40,066 nucleotides of DNA from positions 1 through 40,066 of the forward strand of contig JALVEE010000067.1 in the NCBI GenBank assembly GCA_027008645.1. The letters are read 5' to 3'. The notes beneath the pieces are model-generated. The model had not been told where the DNA came from. It saw only the letters and a program-made list of their open reading frames with translations, and made no database searches. Source of the DNA: Saprospiraceae bacterium (GTDB lineage: Bacteria; Bacteroidota; Bacteroidia; Chitinophagales; Saprospiraceae). The translations under genes were made by a program, and so were the position numbers. How positions within the stretch are numbered: the first letter of the stretch is position 1; every line of letters starts with the position of its first letter. Positions 33,447 to 40,066 of this stretch are shown here, piece by piece.

Positions 33447-35261
33447 TTATACCAATTCCAAGGTAAGGCTCGTTATATCTTTTTCTATATCATCAAGTCT
33501 TTTTTCTTGAAATTCTATTCCTTTATTGATATTTTCAACAGTATCGTCAAATTTTGCTGTTACGGTATTAAACAGATGCTTGTAATATTCAATTCCATCT
33601 CTAAGGTTAGATACAAAAGCATTAAGATATTTTTCTTGTTTTTTATCCATATTACCTATGGATTTTTCTACTTGATCTTTCAGATAATCAATATAAAGCT
33701 TTAATTCCTTTACAAACATATTGGGTCTGTTATTGAAAGGCATGATATTTTTCCGGCCATAAATATGGGAGCACATTTCTTCCAAGTTGGTCTCCTTATT
33801 AAAATATGCGGTATTAGGTCCGGGACAAACCAATACAGCATCACCCTCTATTCTCCTTTCAATATCATATTTGACAAGTGCAGCTGTCCCTAATCCTACA
33901 CAAAGGCATGATTTTGCGGTGATAGCATCAAATTGTTTTTTATATTCCTTTGGATTTAATTCCTTTGAATCCAATTCTTTTAGTTTAAGTCTTTGGTATT
34001 GGCGGGAAGCAGTACAAATAGGTTTTTCAGTAAATTCCGTATTAAAGTTCAAATGCAGTTTTGGACAAGAGCTACCCGGTCTGCCTTTTGCTATTTTTTC
34101 CAATCGTTCGATTTCTCCTGTATCACCTCTCAAGCTGTTGAAGGGAACACCGAGAGGAGATAAGTCACTCAAATATATATCTTTCTCTTTTGCGTCAATC
34201 AGTTGTTGTAATGTAGTGTCGTCAACAGTAGTTACATCAGGAGCCAATAAGAATGGCGAACCCCAACCCACGGAATCAACATTATAGTGTTCGAGAAGAA
34301 ATTCGTGTTCATTTGCCGTACCAACTCCACCTTGAGCTGTTAGTTTTAGCTTAAGTGGTTTGCTTGGTACTATCTTGCCTTGTTTTGTCAATGCTTGAGA
34401 TAATATCTTGAATACCTCTACCTCTAAATCTTCCCTGTGTTTATTAAACTCTTCTAAAATGGGTCCCATCAGGTATCCGTCAGAAGCAAATGCATGGCCA
34501 CCGCAATTCAAACCCGATTCTACTCTGTATTCGGATATCCAAATGCCTTTTTTTGCTAAAAATTTGCCTTGGATTAAAGCTGAACGATAATCGCTTACTT
34601 TCAATACGATTTTCTTTTTTATATATCCTGCTTCATTTGGGTAAAAATCTTCAAATTTGCCTATATAACCGTAAAGTCTTGGATTCATTCCGGCAGATAA
34701 AACAATAGACGATTCAAGATTGCTTTCTGCAAATCCTCTTAGAGCTGCATGTGCATCATTGTATTCTACAGGGAGTTTCTCTCCATTCTTATCGTAGTAC
34801 TCCCTATCGAGTTTTGTCATAATATTGACATCGATACTACCCTTGTAAATATTGTCGTGTATCCAAGCTGAAAACTCACTAAAATTTAAGTATTTATCCT
34901 TTAGTCTAAAAAATTCGTCCTTTATTTCCGAAGTGTCCGGAAGCATGTTAAAATACTTTTTTATTTCTTCGGTTTTTTCAGCAGTTACACTTTTTAATTC
35001 TTCGATTTTTCTATCTACAATATCATTAACCAAATTTAAGTATGATGTTATTCTCTTAGCCCTGAAATCATCTATTTTGTCAGATATTTCTTGGTAAGGT
35101 ACTTCGAATAGTTCGCTGTACATCATTCTCATCTTTTCCAAAAGCATGTCATCACCAATAGAAATAACGGAGTCAATTCCGTATTGAGCTACTTTTATCG
35201 GTGAATCAACAGTATAGCCTAAACCCATAACGGGAATGTGAAAAGAATGTATATTACTCAT
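33447..35261 (-). CDS. Conserved protein of unknown function, TIM-barrel-like core
   Basis: The 604-residue cytoplasmic protein has no signal peptide. The opening H-S-F-H-I-P-V-M-G-L-G-Y-T-V-D-S-P-I-K-V looks strongly conserved and recalls the start of nitronate monooxygenase-type flavin barrels. Other glycine motifs fit such a fold: E-S-G-L-N-C-G-G-H-A-F (247-257) and T-A-Q-G-G-V-G-T (308-315), followed by G-W-G-S-P-F-L-L. Seven cysteines (253, 399, 416, 452, 454, 479, 497) include C-L-C, suggesting a metal or Fe-S site. The last 80 residues are probably coiled coil. I recall similar unnamed proteins in other Bacteroidota but no function. It is divergent from the etf operon, which also uses flavin, and it has its own promoter-like boxes. 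Confidence 0.8.
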   Translation of the reverse strand: MSNIHSFHIPVMGLGYTVDSPIKVAQYGIDSVISIGDDMLLEKMRMMYSELFEVPYQEISDKIDDFRAKRITSYLNLVNDIVDRKIEELKSVTAEKTEEIKKYFNMLPDTSEIKDEFFRLKDKYLNFSEFSAWIHDNIYKGSIDVNIMTKLDREYYDKNGEKLPVEYNDAHAALRGFAESNLESSIVLSAGMNPRLYGYIGKFEDFYPNEAGYIKKKIVLKVSDYRSALIQGKFLAKKGIWISEYRVESGLNCGGHAFASDGYLMGPILEEFNKHREDLEVEVFKILSQALTKQGKIVPSKPLKLKLTAQGGVGTANEHEFLLEHYNVDSVGWGSPFLLAPDVTTVDDTTLQQLIDAKEKDIYLSDLSPLGVPFNSLRGDTGEIERLEKIAKGRPGSSCPKLHLNFNTEFTEKPICTASRQYQRLKLKELDSKELNPKEYKKQFDAITAKSCLCVGLGTAALVKYDIERRIEGDAVLVCPGPNTAYFNKETNLEEMCSHIYGRKNIMPFNNRPNMFVKELKLYIDYLKDQVEKSIGNMDKKQEKYLNAFVSNLRDGIEYYKHLFNTVTAKFDDTVENINKGIEFQEKRLDDIEKDITSLTLELV

Positions 35262-35321
35262 AATTAAAATAGTTAATTTTACAATGCCAAATATTGCAAT
35301 TACTTAAAATAGTATAATCCG

Positions 35322-35352
35322 CAAAAATAATGTAAAGTTATATATAAACAAG
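35322..35352 (-). promoter_or_regulatory. Putative promoter of the 604-residue protein gene
   Basis: On the minus strand TATTTTTG (35329-35322) matches TAnnTTTG, with CTTG 19 bases upstream (35352-35349) as a near -33 box. The leader would be about 55 bases. The rest of the 337-base divergent gap (35262-35598) holds nothing else I can name. Confidence 0.4.
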
Positions 35353-35563
35353 TAAAAGCCGAATTTTGTTGAGATTAATAAGTATATAAGTTTGCACACT
35401 TCACCCGTAATTTTTGTCAATACCTAAACCACTAATTGAAAATAGGGTTAATTCTCCGTAAAATGGATTTGTCAGAATATCAAAATATGAAGTACAAAAA
35501 ACTTAGATTAATTTCAAATTGCAAATTATAATGATTAAAAATAAAAAACTTGATATAAAATAT

Positions 35564-35571
35564 TATTTTTG
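35564..35571 (+). promoter_or_regulatory. Putative -7 box of the etf operon
   Basis: TATTTTTG matches TAnnTTTG and lies 27 bases before the etfB ATG. No TTTG sits at the expected -33 distance. Confidence 0.4.
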
Positions 35572-35598
35572 TGTCCGATTAACAAAAAAAATAATAGA

Positions 35599-36474
35599 AT
35601 GAAGCCACTTAAAATAGTAGTTTTGGCGAAACAAGTGCCCGATACAAGGAATGTAGGCCCGGATGCAATGAAGCCGGATGGAACGGTTAATAGAGCTATA
35701 TTGCCTACGATTTTTAATCCTGACGATTTGCATGCACTTGAATTTGCTTTGCAAATCAAAGACAAGATAGAGGGTACTCAAGTAATAGTATTGACAATGG
35801 GGCCGAAAAGGGCTGCTGATATAGTCAGAGAAGGATATTACAGAGGTGCTGACTACGGTCTTATGGTATCCGATCGTAGATTTGGTGGTGCAGATACTCT
35901 TGCTACAAGTTATACCCTGGCGATGACTATCAAGAAAATCGGCGATGTCGATATGGTATTGGCCGGAGTGCAAGCTATTGATGGTGATACGGCTCAAACC
36001 GGACCACAAACTGCTGAAAAAATCAATTTTCCTCAAGTGACTTATGTGGAAGAAATAATCGGTTTGGGAAATAATGAGATTACTGTAAAAAGGCGTTTGG
36101 ACAAAGGAATTGAAATAGTAAAAGCTCCAATTCCAGTTTTGATGACTGTAAATGGTACTTTTGATAAATGCAGATCAAGGAATGCTAAAAAACTATTGAA
36201 GTATAAATATGCCAGGACCAATACTGAACTCGCAAGAGAAGAGGATTATATCAAGGAAATGGTTGAGCAAAGACCGTATTTGCACATTCCCGAATGGAAT
36301 GTTGAAGATATCGAAGCAGAGTTGTCCAAAATCGGATTGGCAGGATCTCCTACCAAAGTCAATAAGGTGGAAAGTATAGTGATGAAAGCCAGTGAGGCAA
36401 AAGTATTGAGCGATTCTCAAGAAGATATCGATTTGATGGTTGGTGAATTGATAAGTTCACATGTAATTGGATAA
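35599..36474 (+). CDS. etfB: Electron transfer flavoprotein beta subunit
   Basis: EtfB pairs with EtfA to carry electrons from acyl-CoA dehydrogenases to the respiratory chain via ETF-quinone oxidoreductase. The 291-residue product begins with I-V-V-L-A-K-Q-V-P-D-T and contains N-P-D-D-L-H-A-L-E-F-A, the A-G-V-Q-A-I-D-G-D-T-A-Q-T-G-P loop and V-K-R-R-L-D-K-G, all usual in the family and involved in AMP/FAD contact. It is longer than the roughly 250-residue mitochondrial type. The open frame reaches a TTG at 35569, but the ATG at 35599 fits the family start. It is followed 17 bases later by etfA and then an acyl-CoA dehydrogenase, a coherent fatty-acid or branched-chain oxidation operon. Confidence 0.95.
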   Translation: MKPLKIVVLAKQVPDTRNVGPDAMKPDGTVNRAILPTIFNPDDLHALEFALQIKDKIEGTQVIVLTMGPKRAADIVREGYYRGADYGLMVSDRRFGGADTLATSYTLAMTIKKIGDVDMVLAGVQAIDGDTAQTGPQTAEKINFPQVTYVEEIIGLGNNEITVKRRLDKGIEIVKAPIPVLMTVNGTFDKCRSRNAKKLLKYKYARTNTELAREEDYIKEMVEQRPYLHIPEWNVEDIEAELSKIGLAGSPTKVNKVESIVMKASEAKVLSDSQEDIDLMVGELISSHVIG

Positions 36475-36491
36475 TAATAAAACAAAATAAA

Positions 36492-37514
36492 ATGGACGGA
36501 AATGTATTTGTGTTTTGTGAAACGGACAATGGGAAAGTAGTAGATATAAGTTTGGAATTGTTGTCAAGCGGTAAAAAACTTGCAGGAAAATTGAATTGCC
36601 AATTGGAAGCGATTGTTCTTGGAAATAATATAAGCGATATCGAAAAGCAAATATCAAAATATGGAGTTGATACGATTCATATCGCTGACGATTCCAGACT
36701 TGACCCTTATCTTACATTGACATATAGTAAGATTATAAGTTCTGTATTGGATAAACACCAACCGCAAATTGTATTATTTGGAGCTTCATCAATAGGTAGG
36801 GATTTAGCACCGAGAGTCGCATCAACATTGCAGTGCGGCTTGACAGCAGATTGTACGCGCCTTGAAATAGGAGACCATTTGGAGAAGAAGACAAAGGTAC
36901 TGTATAAAGATTTGCTCTTGGCTATCAGACCGGCTTTTGGGGGTAGTATTATGGCTACAATCGTGAATTGGGATATGCCTCCCCAAATGGCTACAGTTAG
37001 AGAAGGAGTAATGAAGAAAGAGGTATTTGATGAAAATTATAAGTCGGATATTGTCAATATTGATATATCGGATCTGATAAAAGATGAGGATTTTGTTATT
37101 GAGGTATTGGAACGACATATGGAGGAGAGCAAAGTGAATCTAAAGGAAGCACCGATTATCGTAGCAGGTGGGTACGGTGTTGGTTCAAAGGAAAATTTTG
37201 ACTTATTATACGAGTTGGCGGATATGTTAGGAGCTGATGTAGGTGGGTCAAGAGCTGCTGTAGATGCAGGATTTTTGGAAAACGAAAGACAAATCGGTCA
37301 AACAGGAGTAACTGTGAGACCAAAATTATATATAGCTTGCGGTATCTCCGGAGCTATACAACATACTGCCGGTATGGATGAATCTGCGATGATCGTCTCT
37401 ATTAATAAGGACGAAAATGCGCCTATTAATAAAATTGCGGATTATGTCATAGTTGGAGATTTGAATGAAGTGATACCAAAAATAATTAAATCATTTCACA
37501 AGCAAGCCCAATAA
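36492..37514 (+). CDS. etfA: Electron transfer flavoprotein alpha subunit
   Basis: EtfA holds the redox-active FAD of the ETF heterodimer. The 340-residue product shows the N-terminal domain with G-A-S-S-I-G-R-D-L-A-P-R-V-A and the C-terminal FAD domain with G-G-Y-G-V-G-S-K-E-N-F, G-G-S-R-A-A-V-D-A-G, Q-I-G-Q-T-G and the ETF-alpha signature L-Y-I-A-C-G-I-S-G-A-I-Q-H-T-A-G-M, then I-N-K-D and A-D-Y-V-I-V-G-D-L. Nothing is missing. It sits between etfB and the dehydrogenase on one likely transcript. Confidence 0.96.
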   Translation: MDGNVFVFCETDNGKVVDISLELLSSGKKLAGKLNCQLEAIVLGNNISDIEKQISKYGVDTIHIADDSRLDPYLTLTYSKIISSVLDKHQPQIVLFGASSIGRDLAPRVASTLQCGLTADCTRLEIGDHLEKKTKVLYKDLLLAIRPAFGGSIMATIVNWDMPPQMATVREGVMKKEVFDENYKSDIVNIDISDLIKDEDFVIEVLERHMEESKVNLKEAPIIVAGGYGVGSKENFDLLYELADMLGADVGGSRAAVDAGFLENERQIGQTGVTVRPKLYIACGISGAIQHTAGMDESAMIVSINKDENAPINKIADYVIVGDLNEVIPKIIKSFHKQAQ

Positions 37515-37556
37515 GCATTGATCGCTTATTATTATTAAATATTTAAAGAAAGCAAA

Positions 37557-39266
37557 ATGGATAATTTTTATTTAGATACACCGGATTTCAGATTTCAATT
37601 TGAGCATCCCTTGATGGAAAAAATAATCAGGTTAAAAGAAAATGATTTTGAGGATAAAGATAAATACGATTATGCTCCGGTCAATGTAAAAGATACAATT
37701 GATTCTTACGATAAAACGATGGAAGTCGTAGGTGACATCTGTGCAAACGTGATTGCACCAAATGCCGAAAGTGTTGATAAAGAAGGTGGAGCCAGATTGG
37801 TTAATGGGCATGTCGAATATGCAAAAGGGACTGCTGAAAATTATGAAGCACTGTACAAAGCAGGTCTTATCGGGATGTCTTTACCTAGAAAATACAGCGG
37901 TTTGAATTTTCCAATGGTACCATATGTAATGGCTGCTGAAATGGTATCAAGAGCTGATGCGAGTTTTACAAATATATGGGGGCTTCAAGACTGTGCTGAA
38001 ACGATTAGAGAATTTGCAGACGAAGATCAAAAAATGAGATATTTGCCAAGGTTCAATAAAGAAGGAGCTACCGCGGCAATGGTATTGACAGAACCTGATG
38101 CCGGTTCGGATCTTCAAGCCGTTCAGCTCAAAGCGGAATATGATGAAGAAAAAGGTGTTTGGTTGCTAAATGGTGTTAAGAGATTTATAACCAATGGTGA
38201 TGCTGATATCGCTTTGGTTATGGCGAGATCGGAACCCGGCACTACGGATGCCAGGGGGATATCCTTGTTTATTTACGACAGGTCTTCCGATGCGGTTACT
38301 GTTAGGCACTTAGAGCACAAGTTGGGAATAATCGGTTCACCTACTACGGAATTGGTATTCAAAGATGCTCCTGCAGAATTGTTGGGGAAAAGAAAATTCG
38401 GATTGATTAAGTATGTTATGGCTTTGATGAATTCAGCTAGACTTGGTATTGGTGCTCAATCTGTGGGTATCGCTGAAGCTGCATACAGGGAAGCGGTAAA
38501 ATACGCCAATGAAAGAGAACAATTTGGAAGTAAAATCTTGGAATTTCCTCAGGTATATGAGATGCTTACCAATATGAAAGCGCAGTTGGACGGAATACGT
38601 GCACTTTTGTACGAAACAACGAGATATGTAGATATCACAAAGGCATATGATGATTTGAAAAATAGTAAGGGATTGGACAAGGAGCAGAGGATGGATATGA
38701 AAAAATATTCCAAATTGGCAGATGTTTTTACTCCTTTGATAAAATTATTTGGTAGCGAATATGCCAATTCAATAGCTTATGATTCATTGCAGATTCACGG
38801 AGGAACAGGGTTTACTACGGATTTTCCCATTGAGCGAATTTATAGAGATGCCAGAATCACGTCTATCTACGAAGGGACATCCCAGTTGCAGGTTATAGCA
38901 GCGATAAGAGGCGTTACGACTCATGTGTTCAGTTCAGCTATCAAAGAATACAATGCGAGTTTGGATGATAGTTATTCCGAATATAAAACCAAACTTGAAA
39001 AATTGACAATAGAATACAATGATGCAATAGAATATGTGACATCAAAAAGCAATAAAGAAATATTGGAGTTTCATTCAAGAAGGTTAGTCGAAATGGCAGG
39101 TAATATTATCATTACCTATTTATTGCTTTTGGATAGTCAGAGGGATGAGAAATATCTCAAATCAGCCAGAGTCTTTTTGCGAATTGCAGAAAGTGACAAT
39201 GAAGCAAAAAAAGCATACATTTATAATTTTGAAGACAGCGATTTGGACGAATATAAATACAAATAA
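37557..39266 (+). CDS. Acyl-CoA dehydrogenase, long form
   Basis: This is an FAD enzyme that oxidises acyl-CoA to enoyl-CoA and hands electrons to the ETF encoded just upstream. The 569-residue length is that of the large family with an added C-terminal helical domain rather than the roughly 380-residue short type. Visible are the signature A-M-V-L-T-E-P-D-A-G-S-D-L, the second signature Q-I-H-G-G-T-G-F-T-T-D-F-P-I-E-R-I-Y-R-D and the catalytic base Glu439 in Y-E-G-T-S-Q. Chain-length preference cannot be read from the sequence. It follows etfA by 42 bases and ends at a strong terminator, closing the operon. Confidence 0.93.
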   Translation: MDNFYLDTPDFRFQFEHPLMEKIIRLKENDFEDKDKYDYAPVNVKDTIDSYDKTMEVVGDICANVIAPNAESVDKEGGARLVNGHVEYAKGTAENYEALYKAGLIGMSLPRKYSGLNFPMVPYVMAAEMVSRADASFTNIWGLQDCAETIREFADEDQKMRYLPRFNKEGATAAMVLTEPDAGSDLQAVQLKAEYDEEKGVWLLNGVKRFITNGDADIALVMARSEPGTTDARGISLFIYDRSSDAVTVRHLEHKLGIIGSPTTELVFKDAPAELLGKRKFGLIKYVMALMNSARLGIGAQSVGIAEAAYREAVKYANEREQFGSKILEFPQVYEMLTNMKAQLDGIRALLYETTRYVDITKAYDDLKNSKGLDKEQRMDMKKYSKLADVFTPLIKLFGSEYANSIAYDSLQIHGGTGFTTDFPIERIYRDARITSIYEGTSQLQVIAAIRGVTTHVFSSAIKEYNASLDDSYSEYKTKLEKLTIEYNDAIEYVTSKSNKEILEFHSRRLVEMAGNIIITYLLLLDSQRDEKYLKSARVFLRIAESDNEAKKAYIYNFEDSDLDEYKYK

Positions 39267-39271
39267 TAAAA

Positions 39272-39303
39272 CAGGCTGCCGGATTCCGACAGCCTGCTTT
39301 TAT
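39272..39303. terminator. Terminator of the etf/acyl-CoA dehydrogenase operon
   Basis: CAGGCTG, mismatch, CGG at 39272-39282 pairs with CCG, mismatch, CAGCCTG at 39286-39296, followed by T4. An A-rich left flank lets it work for the opposing gene as well. Confidence 0.85.
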
Positions 39304-39345
39304 GATATACAGAGTAATTTCTTAGCCTTTTGAAATAAACTTCTA

Positions 39346-39951
39346 TTAATCTACGATAATTTCAACCTTATTGATAGCTGCTTTGTTTGCATCTGAATCG
39401 CTCATTCCTTTAAAAGAGATTTGAGATTTTTTAACACCCAATGTTACCAACATATCTCTTACGACATTCGCTCTCAACTCAGATACTTTTTTACCCTCTT
39501 CAGTATAAACCTTCACTTTAATTACGCTATTAGGATTAGCTTTAAGTGCACGAGCGAGACCTTCTACTTCAGCTTTGGAGTAAGTTTTGATACGGTGATC
39601 ATCCTTTTTAAATGTGATATTGCTCAATGTATAGGTTCTTGTCGCTCCTGATTTTTTTGTCAACATATTGTTGAAAAAAGTAGTCATTTGGTCAACGGTT
39701 TTTTTGACTGCTTTGACTATATTATCCCATATTCTTCCCAGTCTATTACCTTTTTTATCATAATAAAATCCACCTTTTTTACTATATTCACCTTTTTTGT
39801 AAAGTACTTTTCCTGATGAATCTACAAGGTTACCATTTGCATCAATACTTAGTCTTGTACTAGGGTATTTTCCTAAGAATGATTTAATTTTAGCTAAAAG
39901 ACTATTGCTAAAACTACCTGCTCTTGCGATGATTTTATTATTTTTATCCAA
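39346..39951 (-). CDS. Degenerate OmpA-like protein without visible signal peptide
   Basis: This protein of about 201 residues ends in an OmpA-like fold: Y-T-L-S-N-I-T-F-K-K-D-D, S-K-A-E-V-E-G-L-A-R-A-L-K-A-N-P, V-K-V-Y-T-E-E-G-K-K-V-S-E-L-R-A-N-V-V, and a final N-K-V-E-I-I-V-D. The usual G-H-T-D and N-R-R segments, which hold the peptidoglycan-binding Asp and Arg, are replaced by V-Y-T-E and I-N-K, so binding is doubtful. The N-terminal part has tandem D-x-x-G-x short units (D-A-N-G-N-L-V, D-S-S-G-K-V, D-K-K-G-N-R). No ATG exists between the upstream in-frame stop (39970-39972) and residue 90. A TTG at 39951 is the only fair start, and no signal peptide follows. It could be truncated, internal or start elsewhere. 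Confidence 0.6.
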   Translation of the reverse strand: MDKNNKIIARAGSFSNSLLAKIKSFLGKYPSTRLSIDANGNLVDSSGKVLYKKGEYSKKGGFYYDKKGNRLGRIWDNIVKAVKKTVDQMTTFFNNMLTKKSGATRTYTLSNITFKKDDHRIKTYSKAEVEGLARALKANPNSVIKVKVYTEEGKKVSELRANVVRDMLVTLGVKKSQISFKGMSDSDANKAAINKVEIIVD

Positions 39952-39978
39952 TAGTGTCCTAAATAAATTTTACCAAAG

Positions 39979-39986
39979 CAAATATA
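39979..39986 (-). promoter_or_regulatory. Putative -7 box of the OmpA-like gene
   Basis: On the minus strand TATATTTG (39986-39979) fits TAnnTTTG and would give a leader of about 20 bases to the TTG at 39951, which supports that non-ATG start. No TTTG is found at -33. Confidence 0.3.
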
Positions 39987-40030
39987 AGCTTATAACCAAT
40001 AAAATAGGATATAAAAAACACAAAATCAAA

Positions 40031-40066
40031 AAAGAACCCCCTGAATTATTTTATCAGGTGGTTTTT
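40031..40066. terminator. Terminator at the right edge
   Basis: AACCCCCTGA at 40035-40044 pairs with TCAGGTGGTT at 40054-40063 (one mismatch), with T on the right and an A-run on the left. No gene inside the window ends into it, so it most likely ends a minus-strand gene lying beyond 40066. Confidence 0.7.

Noticed and set aside
33147-33704. Plus-strand ORF of 185 codons
   Set aside because: Its first half is the hairpin element and its second half is antisense to the well-supported 604-residue gene; the translation has no recognisable domain.
35563-36036. Minus-strand ORF of 157 codons
   Set aside because: It is antisense to etfB and has no domain or start signals.

Overview
The window looks like chromosomal DNA from a low-GC, gliding-type member of the Bacteroidota. 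The marks of that phylum are type IX secretion (T9SS) genes (porV, porU, a PorP/SprF protein, gldJ, porX), a short RpoD of about 285 residues without region 1.1, a protein with a type A sorting tail, and promoters of the form TTTG - about 20 bp - TAnnTTTG. I cannot name a genus. No tRNA, rRNA, CRISPR array, transposase or phage gene is visible.

Layout. 1-716 is non-coding and packed with small palindromes. 717-1286 is a small outer-membrane barrel protein, tail to tail with porU-porV (6058 down to 1358). Divergent from porU come a PorP/SprF protein and the lipoprotein gldJ, then rpoD. rpoD ends 5 bp from the end of porX, the T9SS response regulator with a PglZ domain. So the secretion pore and attachment parts, one of their regulators and the main sigma factor lie within about 11 kb. 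An HD phosphohydrolase is divergent from porX.

13.0-15.9 kb holds two tandem paralogs with the same long repeat region but different ends: one carries a peptidoglycan-binding PGBD domain, the other an OmpA domain. The second has a one-base frameshift inside its signal peptide. glyA and purL (one-carbon and purine metabolism) follow. Next come a seven-repeat beta-propeller protein, about 1 kb of hairpin-rich non-coding DNA, and a 1429-residue fibronectin-III protein with a T9SS sorting tail, a likely client of the por/gld machinery.

28.2-30.0 kb is a minus-strand cluster (DoxX-like membrane protein, YjjG-type HAD phosphatase, FtsE-like ATPase). 31.0-33.1 kb is a two-gene muropeptide salvage operon (L,D-carboxypeptidase and L-Ala-D/L-Glu epimerase) behind an unusual leader with a 21-bp direct repeat, a hairpin and a 42-codon ORF. 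After another hairpin block comes a 604-residue protein of unknown function with a glycine-rich TIM-barrel-like core and clustered cysteines. Divergent from it is an etfB-etfA-acyl-CoA dehydrogenase operon. The window closes with an OmpA-like protein that has no visible ATG or signal peptide.

The least explained items are the swapped-tail paralog pair with its frameshift, the cysteine-rich 604-residue protein, and the leader of the carboxypeptidase gene. Several starts were moved inward from a TTG to an internal ATG that fits the signal peptide or family better.
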